Shown piece by piece: positions 27,437-35,033 of a stretch of 64,000 bases of DNA. The stretch spans positions 3,224,001 through 3,288,000 of the forward strand of contig NZ_CP151650.1 in NCBI RefSeq assembly GCF_038397775.1. The letters run 5' to 3'. The DNA comes from Pseudomonas sp. RC10 (lineage in GTDB: Bacteria; Pseudomonadota; Gammaproteobacteria; Pseudomonadales; Pseudomonadaceae). The first letter of the stretch is position 1. Each line of letters begins with the position of its first letter. The notes beneath the pieces were generated by a model. It was not told the origin of the DNA, made no database searches, and saw nothing but the letters and a program-made list of their open reading frames with translations. Both the position numbers and the translations under genes were made by a program.

Positions 27437-28186
27437 TCAATGTGGGTCAGTGGCGGCGAAAACATCGGCGCTGACCAGTCGTGTCAGCAGTTCAAGAATG
27501 TCGAGCGAAGGTTGCAGGGCGCTGGCGTGTTCAGCGGCTTGCGCCAGCGTCTTTCCGGCGGCGCAGGCGTCGAGAAAACCACAGCCGCCCACGTCCAGCG
27601 ATTGCCAGCCGACCGCGCCTTCGCTGCGCACCAGCAACGCGCCTTCACCTCGCCAGTCCAGTTGTTCCGGCATTGCCAGCCCCTCGCGGTTATGGCGCCA
27701 GATGCTGAAAACAGGTTGGTCCGCAAACCAGGTCCAACGCGCGGCCGCCCTGGGTTTCAGCAACAATGAAGCGAGCTGTTCCGGCGTAAGGCGGGCGATG
27801 TGATTCATGTCCAGACCGGGTTCGTCGAGGGCGGTGTGGCAGTGGGTCCAGAGCAAATCCAGTCGGGCGACATTGCCCAGATACGGTAAGTCGCGGGCGT
27901 GTTCGAATTGATCGAGAAACTCAGGGAATGCGCGGCCGTGATGGATCAAACGCGCATCCGACGGGGGCGTTTGTTGCGCATGAATCGACGCTGCTGCCGT
28001 CAACCAGTCACTGCCCACGAGGCGCTCGACCGTGGGGAAGTTGGCAATCAGCGCATCGACCGCGCCTTTCATCACGGTGTTGCGGTAGACCGTGAAACCC
28101 GGTTGCTCCGTCAACATCGACAGTGCTACGGCGTTGGGGTCATAGAGGGCTTCAACGAACGCGTCCTGGAACGCTTGCAGTTTCAT
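27437..28186 (-). CDS. bufC: MNIO partner protein, DUF2063/HvfC-like
   Basis: This 249-residue protein starts [15 protein letters not shown] and [26 protein letters not shown], the signature of DUF2063 ('putative DNA-binding domain') proteins. These are now seen as partner proteins that recruit the precursor peptide to the MNIO enzyme rather than as DNA binders. Its ATG overlaps the MNIO stop (28183-28186, ATGA), so the two are coupled. Its partner is the enzyme encoded at 28183. Confidence 0.9.
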   Translation of the reverse strand: MKLQAFQDAFVEALYDPNAVALSMLTEQPGFTVYRNTVMKGAVDALIANFPTVERLVGSDWLTAAASIHAQQTPPSDARLIHHGRAFPEFLDQFEHARDLPYLGNVARLDLLWTHCHTALDEPGLDMNHIARLTPEQLASLLLKPRAAARWTWFADQPVFSIWRHNREGLAMPEQLDWRGEGALLVRSEGAVGWQSLDVGGCGFLDACAAGKTLAQAAEHASALQPSLDILELLTRLVSADVFAATDPH

Positions 28187-29013
28187 GACACGGCCTCCAG
28201 CAGCGCTTGTGCCCGGTCCCGCTCCAGCAACAGTTCAGTGAACGATGGCAGATTATCGTCCCGCTCGATCAGGGTCGGGCGAGGGCCGATGCGTCGAATC
28301 AGCCGTTCATACAAGGCCCAGACCGGTTCGGCCACCAGCGCATCGTGAGAGTCGATCAGCAGCGCCGCGCCGCCGGGATCGACACTGTGTCCTGCCAGGT
28401 GAATTTCCAGAATGGCCTCCCCGGGAAAGGCATCCACGTAGGCATTGGCGTCGTAGCCCATGTTATGGGCACTCAGGAAAACGTTGTTGATGTCCAGCAG
28501 CAGGCCGCAGCCGGTGCGTTGGCTCAGTTCGGTGAGGAAGTCGATTTCGCTGAAGTCATGGCCGTCCAGCGCGAGGTAATGGCTGGGGTTTTCGATGGCC
28601 AGCCGCCGCCCGAGGAAAGCCTGGGTGCGGTGCACGTTGTCGGCGATGCGCTGCAAGGCTTCCTCGGTGCGAGGGAAGGGCAGCAGATCGGGGTGATACT
28701 GACCCCGCCAGGTGGACCAGGCGAGGTGCTCGGAAATAAGGGCTGGCTGAACGCGGTCGGCAAGGGCCTTGAGGCGTTTAAGGTGTTCGGTGTCTGGCGC
28801 GCAATCGGCTGCCAGCGACAGTGAAACACCGTGCAACGAAAGCGGGTGGCGACTGCCGATTGCTTCCAGCCATGCCAGGCGAGGGCCGCCGTCGATCATG
28901 TAGTTTTCCGGGTGGACTTCAAACCACAAACCGGTGGCCGCGCAGTCGTGTGCGGCCTCGTAGTGGTCGGCCTTGAGGCCCAGTCCCGCGCCCAGTGTAG
29001 AAGGGGTGTTCAT
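28183..29013 (-). CDS. bufB: Multinuclear non-heme iron oxidative enzyme (MNIO, DUF692)
   Basis: This 276-residue TIM-barrel DUF692 protein carries metal-site motifs along its length: WFEVHPENYMIDGG, SLHGVSLSL, ISEHLAWS, ENPSHYLALDGHDFSEIDFL, LLLDINNVFLSAHNMGYD and EIHLAGHSVD. MNIO enzymes use two or three iron atoms and oxygen to modify cysteines of small peptides. Here the substrate is the precursor peptide encoded 55 bp upstream. The start ATG is at 29013; the 3' end overlaps the partner gene by 4 bp. Confidence 0.93.
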   Translation of the reverse strand: MNTPSTLGAGLGLKADHYEAAHDCAATGLWFEVHPENYMIDGGPRLAWLEAIGSRHPLSLHGVSLSLAADCAPDTEHLKRLKALADRVQPALISEHLAWSTWRGQYHPDLLPFPRTEEALQRIADNVHRTQAFLGRRLAIENPSHYLALDGHDFSEIDFLTELSQRTGCGLLLDINNVFLSAHNMGYDANAYVDAFPGEAILEIHLAGHSVDPGGAALLIDSHDALVAEPVWALYERLIRRIGPRPTLIERDDNLPSFTELLLERDRAQALLEAVS

Positions 29014-29068
29014 GATCGACGTCTGCCCTTGCGATGGTTCAAGCGTTCAGCTTTTCAGGTCTGACGAA

Positions 29069-29338
29069 TTACATCGGGGTCAGCGAACCGGTGCCGTGTG
29101 GGGTCTTGATGGAGGTGCAAGTGCCAGCGGGTACGTTTTTCCAGGCGTTGGTCTGGTAGTCGGTTTTGGAGGTGCCTGCGCAGGTGGTACCGGCGCCAGC
29201 CTTGCAATCGTTTTTGCCAGCCATCGATACGCCGTAGCATTTTTCCATGGCAGGCGCGGAGCCGGTTTCAGCAGCGCTGACGCCAGTAGCGATGGAAGCG
29301 AAAGCCAGAGCGACAGCAGCGAGGGAAAGAGTTTTCAT
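29069..29338 (-). CDS. bufA: Bufferin precursor peptide (DUF2282), exported RiPP
   Basis: This 89-residue peptide has a signal sequence of about 22 residues ([19 protein letters not shown]) and a mature part with four cysteines, Cys34, 45, 53 and 74. They are set in [31 protein letters not shown] and NVPAGTC. This matches the DUF2282 bufferins, whose central cysteines become thiooxazole-type copper ligands after MNIO action. The peptide is then exported to the periplasm to sequester copper. A GTAACC-N16-CGAA element precedes it. Copper binding is known for the family; it was not tested here. Confidence 0.93.
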   Translation of the reverse strand: MKTLSLAAVALAFASIATGVSAAETGSAPAMEKCYGVSMAGKNDCKAGAGTTCAGTSKTDYQTNAWKNVPAGTCTSIKTPHGTGSLTPM

Positions 29339-29419
29339 CAGGTGTATCTCCAGGTTTTTGAATGAGAGAATCGCGGCACCGGCATGACAGCCATGCTGTG
29401 CATCAGATTCGAGGGGTAG

Positions 29420-29445
29420 TTCGCTGGAGATTCGAAATCGGTTAC
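29420..29445 (-). promoter_or_regulatory. Putative ECF sigma promoter of the bufferin operon
   Basis: On the minus strand GTAACC and CGAA are spaced by exactly 16 bp, with CGAA 81 bp before the bufA ATG. As far as I recall, this equals the SigF promoter consensus described for Caulobacter heavy-metal response genes, which include bufferin genes. No ECF sigma or anti-sigma gene is in the window, so the factor would act in trans. Confidence 0.6.
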
Positions 29446-29490
29446 GGCCCTCTGCAGATTTTTTTTAAAAAACTTCCGGTCACCCTGAAA

Positions 29491-30396
29491 TCAGCCCACC
29501 ACGCCGTATTCGAGCAACAGGTTCGACAGCCAGTCCATGAACACCCGACAGCGTTGCGGCAGGTGCCGCCGGTGGGCGTAGAGCAGCGAGACAGGCATCG
29601 GGGCGGGCAGGTAATCCGGCAGGACTTCCACCAATTCGCCGCGTTCGAACTGGTACTCGTGCGCCAGTCGCGGCACCTGCACGATGCCCAGCCCACCGAG
29701 GCACGCGGCTTCGTAGGCTTCGATGTAATTGACCGTGACGCTGCTGGGCATCGGCACCTGATGGTCCTTGCCGTCCCGGTGGTACTCGAACGTTGCCGTG
29801 CTGGCGCCGAACGCTGACACGTAGTTGATCAACTGATGCTGCTGCAGGTCGTCGAGGGTCTGGGGAATGCCGAACCGCTCGGCGTATTCGACGCTGACGC
29901 AATTGACCATCTGGAAGTGGCCGATCTTGCGCGCCACCAGCGTAGTGTCCGGCAGCTCACCGACCCGCATCACGCAATCGAAGCCTTCGCGTATCAGGTC
30001 GACGCGTCGGTCGGTGCTGCTGATCTCCAGTTCGATCAGGGGATGCCGGTCGATGAATTCGCGAAGGCGCGGCATGACCAACCGACGGGCGACGGCGGTG
30101 GGCATGTCCACCCGCAGTCGGCCGCTGAGCACGGCGTTGTCCTGACGAAACAGGCCTTCCAGTTCGTCCATCTGTGCGAGCAAATCCTTGCTGCGTTCAT
30201 ACAGCGCCTGGCCATCCGGTGTGGTCTGGACTTTGCGCGTGGTGCGCTGAAGCAGCCGGGTGTCGAGCAACTGTTCGAGGGCACGAATCTGTTCCGACAC
30301 GCTGGAGCGCGGCAGCCCCAATGCATCGCTGGCCAAGGTGAAACTGGACAGTTCCGCGACCCGGACGAAGGTCTTGAGCAGGTCGAGTTTGTTCAT
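29491..30396 (-). CDS. LysR-family transcriptional regulator
   Basis: This 301-residue LTTR has an N-terminal winged helix (LLKTFVRVAELSSFTLASDALGLPRSSVSEQIRALE) and a C-terminal periplasmic-binding-like effector domain with VDMPTAVARRLVMPRL. It resembles the GcvA/CrgA-like group of LTTRs. It is divergent from the SDR gene at 30520, its likely target; the effector is unknown. A 9-bp inverted repeat sits in the shared promoter. Confidence 0.92.
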   Translation of the reverse strand: MNKLDLLKTFVRVAELSSFTLASDALGLPRSSVSEQIRALEQLLDTRLLQRTTRKVQTTPDGQALYERSKDLLAQMDELEGLFRQDNAVLSGRLRVDMPTAVARRLVMPRLREFIDRHPLIELEISSTDRRVDLIREGFDCVMRVGELPDTTLVARKIGHFQMVNCVSVEYAERFGIPQTLDDLQQHQLINYVSAFGASTATFEYHRDGKDHQVPMPSSVTVNYIEAYEAACLGGLGIVQVPRLAHEYQFERGELVEVLPDYLPAPMPVSLLYAHRRHLPQRCRVFMDWLSNLLLEYGVVG

Positions 30397-30407
30397 CGTT
30401 GGAGGCC

Positions 30408-30475
30408 TATTGTTCGTGATGGTCGATCAGTCATGTCGATCCATGTGGGTTTATCTGGGGGTACCCCGAACAATA
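30408..30475. promoter_or_regulatory. Inverted repeat in the LysR/SDR divergent promoter
   Basis: TATTGTTCG (30408-30416) and its exact complement CGAACAATA (30467-30475) are 50 bp apart, and GGGGTACCCC is a perfect palindrome at 30458-30467. They lie between the two start codons. They are candidates for regulator binding; the pattern is seen directly, the role is inferred. Confidence 0.5.
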
Positions 30476-30519
30476 CAGTGGTCGCCACTGACTGAATACA
30501 GCCAATTGAGGGCATTACC

Positions 30520-31278
30520 ATGAGTCAAAAGATCGCGATCATCACCGGCGCCAGCCGCGGCCTGGGCAAAAGCGCAGCGCTGCATCTGGCTCGGGAAGGC
30601 GTGGCCATTATCGGCACTTATCACAGCCGTGAAGACGAGGCGCAGCGTGTAGTCGCTGAGATCGAAAGCCTCGGTGGCAAGGTCAAGATGCTGCAACTGG
30701 ACGTGGGCGACAGCAGCCGTTTCGATACGTTTGCCACGCAGGTGTCGGCGCTGCTGAGTGCTTATTTCAAGGCGGAGCGCTTTGATTTTCTAGTCAACAA
30801 CGCGGGCATTGGCATGTACGCCAGTTGCGCGGAGACCACCGAGGCGCAGTTCGACCAGTTAATGAACGTGCATTTCAAAGGGCCGTTTTTCCTGACCCAG
30901 AAACTCTTGCCGCTGATCGCCGACGGTGGGCGGATCGTCAACATCTCATCCGGCCTGGCGCGGTTCTCACCGGTGGGCTACGCGGCGTATGCGTCGATGA
31001 AGGGCGGTATCGAAGTCTGGACCCGCTACTTGGCCAACGAACTGGGGCCTCGCGGGATCACGGTGAACGCCTTGGCCCCTGGCGCCATCGAGACCGACTT
31101 CGGCGGCGGCACTGTGCGGGACAACGCTGATGTGAATGCGTGGGTCGCGGCCAATACCGCTTTGGGCCGCGTCGGTCTACCGGACGACATCGGGGCGGCG
31201 ATTTCGATGCTGCTGGGGGATGGCGGGCGCTGGATCACTGCGCAGCGCATCGAAGCGTCGGGCGGAATGTTCGTCTGA
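30520..31278 (+). CDS. Short-chain dehydrogenase/reductase (SDR)
   Basis: This 252-residue classical SDR has TGASRGLGKSAA (cofactor loop), NNAGIG, the catalytic Ser in VNISSGLARF and the Tyr-X3-Lys in YAAYASMKGG, plus GPRGITVNALAPGAIETDF. The cofactor is probably NADP(H). The substrate is not readable. It pairs with the divergent LysR gene, so inducible expression is likely. Confidence 0.92.
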   Translation: MSQKIAIITGASRGLGKSAALHLAREGVAIIGTYHSREDEAQRVVAEIESLGGKVKMLQLDVGDSSRFDTFATQVSALLSAYFKAERFDFLVNNAGIGMYASCAETTEAQFDQLMNVHFKGPFFLTQKLLPLIADGGRIVNISSGLARFSPVGYAAYASMKGGIEVWTRYLANELGPRGITVNALAPGAIETDFGGGTVRDNADVNAWVAANTALGRVGLPDDIGAAISMLLGDGGRWITAQRIEASGGMFV

Positions 31279-31289
31279 CGACTGGCCGC

Positions 31290-32219
31290 TCAGCCGTTGA
31301 TGTAATAAATGCACAACGACAGCGTCACCAGCGAACCCAGGGTTGAAATCAGGATCGTGCTGGACACCACCGACGCTTCGCGTTTGTAGTATTCGGCGAG
31401 CATGAACGGCCCGGTGCCGGTGGGCAGGGCGCTGAGCAGCAATGCGGAGTTCGCCCACAGTGGCGGCAGGTGGAAGACCTTGAAGGCCAGGAACCACGTC
31501 AGCAGGGGATGGGCGATCAGTTTGATCAACACCAACAGGCTCGTGCCATGGCGCGGGCCTTGTTGTTTCTGCGCCAGAAACAGGCCCAGAGAAATCAGCG
31601 CACACGGGGTGGTCGCCGCGCCCAGCAGGCTGAGGAATTTGTCCAGCGGCCCCGGCAATGGCATGCCCGTCCAGGCCCAGCACGCACCCAGAATCGGCGA
31701 CACCACCAGCGGGTTTTTCGCCAGCGCACCCAACACCTTGAGCACGATGCGGTGCACGTGGGCTTCGCTTTGCAGGCCGATTTCGATGCACACCAGCGTG
31801 ATGCCGAACAGCACGCAGACCACGATCAACGACGCGATCAGCGCCGGTTCAAGGCCGCTCTGGCCCAGCACCATCACGCACAGCGGAATGCCGATGTAAC
31901 CCGTGTTGGCGTAGGAAGCGCTCAAGGCGTCGATGCTGGCGTCGGCAAAGTGACCTGCTTTCTTGCGCCGCAACAGCAGGGTGACGACGAACATGACCAT
32001 CGTCGAAAGGGTGAACACCAGCACGAATCCGGGGTGCCAGATTTGCTCCCACGTGGCGGTGGCCGTGGCGGTGAAAAGCAGGGCGGGAAGACACAGCCAC
32101 ACCACCATCCGGTTGATTTCCGAGGCGGCGGTCGGACCGAGCCGGTTGGTGCGTCGGCACAGGTAACCGACCAGAATCAAGGCGAAGATCGGCAGCAAAA
32201 CATTCAAAACGGAAGACAT
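31290..32219 (-). CDS. AEC-family auxin efflux carrier-like transporter
   Basis: This 309-residue membrane protein has about ten hydrophobic segments. Family elements include VLLPIFALILVGYLCRR, YANTGYIGIPLCV and SPILGACWAW. The ATG at 32219 (MSSVLNVLLPIF) is chosen over an upstream in-frame ATG at 32279 that adds a non-hydrophobic stretch. AEC carriers export auxin-like or organic acid substrates (malate, malonate in MdcF/MleP). No pathway neighbour fixes the substrate. It converges with the SDR gene. Confidence 0.88.
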   Translation of the reverse strand: MSSVLNVLLPIFALILVGYLCRRTNRLGPTAASEINRMVVWLCLPALLFTATATATWEQIWHPGFVLVFTLSTMVMFVVTLLLRRKKAGHFADASIDALSASYANTGYIGIPLCVMVLGQSGLEPALIASLIVVCVLFGITLVCIEIGLQSEAHVHRIVLKVLGALAKNPLVVSPILGACWAWTGMPLPGPLDKFLSLLGAATTPCALISLGLFLAQKQQGPRHGTSLLVLIKLIAHPLLTWFLAFKVFHLPPLWANSALLLSALPTGTGPFMLAEYYKREASVVSSTILISTLGSLVTLSLCIYYING

Positions 32220-32301
32220 CGACTCTCGGCCCTGGCGTTTGAAAGAACCCTCGGAAGGGAGGCTCGAAACAAGCGGCAAAGATTAAAGTCGGAAATCGTT
32301 A

Positions 32302-32337
32302 GCGTCCAACCTTTCTCGCCCCTCGGACGCATTTTTT
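32302..32337 (+). terminator. Possible hairpin with T-run
   Basis: GCGTCC (32302-32307) and GGACGC (32325-32330) are inverted with a 17-nt loop and followed by ATTTTTT on the plus strand. No plus-strand gene ends just upstream, so the role is unclear. It lies in the 194 bp between two minus-strand genes. Confidence 0.3.
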
Positions 32338-32413
32338 CGGGATGACAGGCCTGATCTAGAGCGGCTGGCGCGGGGAGGGTGCCCGAGGGAGGTTCGAGCA
32401 CCGGAGTGGGGCA

Positions 32414-32722
32414 TTATTTCTTCATCGGCGCGATGTCGGTGATCTGGCCGTTGGTGGTCTGGACCTGCACGTATTTGTTGTTGATGCGCACCCACTGGCT
32501 CTGTTCGGCGGGGGCATGGAGGCCTTTGGCTTTCCAGTCCTTGATGGCTTCGCCGGGGCGTTGGAATTTCTCCGGCACGCGGTCGCCTTTTTCGAGGTCG
32601 CGAAGATTGTCCTTGGACGATTGAACGGTTTGCGCAGGGGCGTCTTCTGCCTGCACGGCGAAACTGGCGAGCGACACGCAGCCCAGGATCGTCAGGCCAG
32701 CGATGAGCGATTTGCTGTTCAT
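32414..32722 (-). CDS. RcnB-like periplasmic protein
   Basis: This 102-residue protein has a signal peptide of about 25 residues (MNSKSLIAGLTILGCVSL...FAVQA). The mature part follows the RcnB pattern of a Pro-Tyr/Phe, Trp, Gly-Leu and Trp-Val core: GDRVPEKFQRPG, IKDWKAKGLHAP, QWVRINNKYVQVQ, GQITDI. RcnB proteins in enterobacteria affect Ni/Co homeostasis. A metal role here is family inference and no rcnA gene is nearby. AAGGAG lies before the chosen ATG. Confidence 0.83.
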   Translation of the reverse strand: MNSKSLIAGLTILGCVSLASFAVQAEDAPAQTVQSSKDNLRDLEKGDRVPEKFQRPGEAIKDWKAKGLHAPAEQSQWVRINNKYVQVQTTNGQITDIAPMKK

Positions 32723-32892
32723 TCGAAGCTCCTTATCCAGCGCGTGATGCGCCGTCATAAGGTCCGACCGTCACAGGCCTGGATCATTCAGTCGTTTTGC
32801 GCAGGGTGCCCGGTAAGCGCGCTTGCCCACGGCGTCAGATGGCTCCGGTCTTCGGGCTGCCGAGACGCCGTGGGAAGCAACGTTCTAAAGCC

Positions 32893-33750
32893 TTAGTGCG
32901 CCAGTGCCTGATTTACGGCTTCGGTGAACGGCGTGGTCGGGCGACCGATCAACGCGCTCAACTGACGGCTTTCGTCGAACAGGGCACCCTGGGCAGCCGC
33001 CGCATCGGAGTTGGCCAGCAGCTCGGCAACGAATTCGGGTAGACCGACGTTCAGCAAGGCGGCTTTGTAGTCGGCTTCCGGCAGATTGATGTATGCAACC
33101 GGTTTGTTCGCATGGCGAGTCACTTCGGCGGCCAGATCGGTCAGCGTGTAGGACGCATCACCGGCCAGTTCGTAGACCTTGCCCGCCTGATTGTCAGAAG
33201 AGGTCAGCACCGCAGCGGCCGCTGCGGCGTAATCGGCGCGGGCGGCGGAACTGATGCGGCCTTCACCGGCGCTGCCGAACAATTGGCCATGGGCGAGGGC
33301 GGGCGGGATGCTGGCGGTGTAGTTCTCGTGGTACCAGCCGTTGCGCAGCACCACAGACGGTACGCCCGAGGCCTTGAGGGCGGTTTCGGTATCACGGTGT
33401 TCGCCTGCCAGACCCAACAACGAGGCGTCCGCGTGCAGCACGCTGGTGTAGGCGAGCAGTTTGACGCCCGCCCGTTTGGCGGCGTCGATCACGGCCTGAT
33501 GCTGCGGCACGCGGGTGCCCACGGCGTCGGAGGAAATCAGCAGGACCTTTTCAGCGCCCTTGAACGCGCTGTCCAGCGTCTCGGGTTTCGTGTAGTCGCC
33601 GTGGCGGACCTGCACGCCTTTCGCGGCGAGGTCGGCGGCTTTTTCAAGGTTGCGTGCGACAGCGACGATCTGCGAGGCGGGGACTGTTTTCAGCAGTTCA
33701 GCGATAACCAGATGGCCCAACTGACCCGATGCACCGGTAATGACGATCAT
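32893..33750 (-). CDS. NmrA-type NAD(P)H:quinone oxidoreductase (YtfG/QOR2-like)
   Basis: This 285-residue Rossmann-fold atypical SDR starts MIVITGASGQLGHLVIAELL and carries VRHGDYTKPETL, LLISSDAVG and LLAYTSVLHAD, as in the NmrA/YtfG (QOR2) reductases. These reduce quinones with NADPH. It is divergent from the HxlR regulator gene; the arrangement is typical of quinone- or electrophile-responsive regulation. The operator-like palindrome at 33801-33830 is shared. Confidence 0.92.
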   Translation of the reverse strand: MIVITGASGQLGHLVIAELLKTVPASQIVAVARNLEKAADLAAKGVQVRHGDYTKPETLDSAFKGAEKVLLISSDAVGTRVPQHQAVIDAAKRAGVKLLAYTSVLHADASLLGLAGEHRDTETALKASGVPSVVLRNGWYHENYTASIPPALAHGQLFGSAGEGRISSAARADYAAAAAAVLTSSDNQAGKVYELAGDASYTLTDLAAEVTRHANKPVAYINLPEADYKAALLNVGLPEFVAELLANSDAAAAQGALFDESRQLSALIGRPTTPFTEAVNQALAH

Positions 33751-33800
33751 GATGTGTTCCTCAGTGACGTTGAATGTGGGCTCAGCATAGAGGGCATGCT

Positions 33801-33830
33801 AACCTTTCGTAAGTACGTACAAAAAGGTAA
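33801..33830. promoter_or_regulatory. Operator-like palindrome between quinone reductase and HxlR gene
   Basis: ACCTTT (33802-33807) and AAAGGT (33823-33828) flank GTACGTAC (33813-33820). HxlR/QorR proteins are known to bind GTAC-containing palindromes. It lies just before the HxlR ATG at 33836, so autoregulation plus control of the divergent reductase is likely. Confidence 0.6.
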
Positions 33831-33835
33831 GTGTC

Positions 33836-34258
33836 ATGAACGATATTTCTGCGCCCTCCAGCGAAAACGTTTCCCTTCTCGAACGCATTCGCATGGGCGA
33901 AGTGCTGGCCCGGGATTGCCCGTCCCGGGAAATTCTCAATCACGTGTGCAGCCGTTGGGGCGTGCTGGTGTTGGTGGTGCTGCTGGATGGCATGCACCGG
34001 TTCAGCGAGCTGCGCCGCAAGATCGGCGGGGTCAGCGAGAAGATGCTCTCGCAAATCCTGCAAAGTCTGGAGCAGGACGGCTTCGTGGACCGCAAGGCGC
34101 TGCCCGTCGTCCCGCCTCACGTTGAATACACGCTGACGCCCATGGGCAAGGAAGTGGCGTTGCAGGTCGACGGCCTGACCACGTGGATCGAGCAGAACCT
34201 GCCGCGCATTCTGGAAGCGCGGGAGGCTCGCGGGGTTGAAGTGGCCGAGCCGTTATAA
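33836..34258 (+). CDS. HxlR-family transcriptional regulator
   Basis: This 140-residue winged-helix protein carries the HxlR pattern: CPSREILNHVCSRWGVLVLVVLLDG, RFSELRRKIGGVSEKMLSQ and LTPMGKEVALQV. Cys28 lies in the N-terminal CPSR motif, where redox-sensing HxlR/QorR members have their reactive cysteine. It probably represses the divergent NmrA-type reductase gene. Its last 6 bp overlap the 3' end of azoR on the other strand. Confidence 0.93.
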   Translation: MNDISAPSSENVSLLERIRMGEVLARDCPSREILNHVCSRWGVLVLVVLLDGMHRFSELRRKIGGVSEKMLSQILQSLEQDGFVDRKALPVVPPHVEYTLTPMGKEVALQVDGLTTWIEQNLPRILEAREARGVEVAEPL

Positions 34259-34861
34259 AGTGGCGGCGAGGTCGATGGCGGCTTTGGTCGCGGTCTGGCG
34301 GGACTCGGCGTCCACGTCCGGGCCGAGCAGGGTTTTCTCGATGACGATGTTGAATTGTTCGTCGATGCCGACCATTTCGCTCCAGGTGGTCATGTAGGCG
34401 ATCTGGTGTTCGGCGCGGTCCAGCGGTGCACCACGGGCGGCGATGACCACCACCTTGCGGCCACCGAGCAGGCCGTTCAATCCGCGCTCGTCGAAGGTGA
34501 ACAGCAGGTCTTTCTGGCTGACCACGTCGATCAAATGCTTGAGGGTGTAGGGGATGCCGAAATTCCACATTGGCACGCCGAACAGAATGATGTCGGCTTT
34601 GAGGAAACGCTCTGCCAGCTCGCTGATGCGGGCCCAGGCCGCCGCCTGATCAGGCGTGCGTTCCACGCCTTGAATGCCCGCGTATTTGGCGTCCAGTGTC
34701 GCGCCGTCGAAGGCGGGCAGTGGTTCATTCCACACGTCCATCGTGTCCACCGTGGCAATGGTGTGCTGCGCCTGCCAGGCATCGATGAAAGCCTTGGCGA
34801 CCTCGATCGTCGCGGAGCGTTGTTTGCGGGGTGAGCTTTCGATGTAGAGCAAATGCGGCAT
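34253..34861 (-). CDS. azoR: FMN-dependent NADH-azoreductase
   Basis: This 202-residue flavodoxin-fold protein has the family pattern LLYIESSPRKQRSATIEVAKAF, a VPMWNFGIPYTLKHLID FMN-binding loop and IIARGAPL-like (VIAARGAP). It reduces quinones and azo dyes with NADH and FMN. It is convergent with the HxlR gene with a 6-bp overlap, next to a second quinone reductase. The locus may thus be a small quinone-detoxification group, with two unrelated enzymes on either side of the regulator. Confidence 0.92.
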   Translation of the reverse strand: MPHLLYIESSPRKQRSATIEVAKAFIDAWQAQHTIATVDTMDVWNEPLPAFDGATLDAKYAGIQGVERTPDQAAAWARISELAERFLKADIILFGVPMWNFGIPYTLKHLIDVVSQKDLLFTFDERGLNGLLGGRKVVVIAARGAPLDRAEHQIAYMTTWSEMVGIDEQFNIVIEKTLLGPDVDAESRQTATKAAIDLAATL

Positions 34862-34970
34862 GGTCGTGGCCTCTGCGTGATGGGAGCGTGAGCATCAGTG
34901 ATAGCAGAAGACCGTGGGCGGGACGATGAAATTCCGGAAAGGGCGGCGACTGGATAAAAGCCGTCCCCAT

Positions 34971-35010
34971 AAAAAATGCCTGGCCTCAGTGATGGGGCCA
35001 AGCATTTTTC
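34971..35010 (-). terminator. Terminator of the dehydrogenase operon
   Basis: AAAAATGC(C)TGGCC and GGCCA(A)GCATTTTT form an imperfect hairpin with T-runs on both strands, 24 bp behind the cytochrome c stop. It could work in both directions. Confidence 0.8.
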
Positions 35011-35033
35011 GTTTGCAGTACAGCGTCCGAAAC

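Noticed and set aside
29459..29476. T8A6 tract as terminator of the LysR gene
   Set aside because: The run is not preceded by a stable GC stem in either direction; it is more likely AT-rich promoter DNA.
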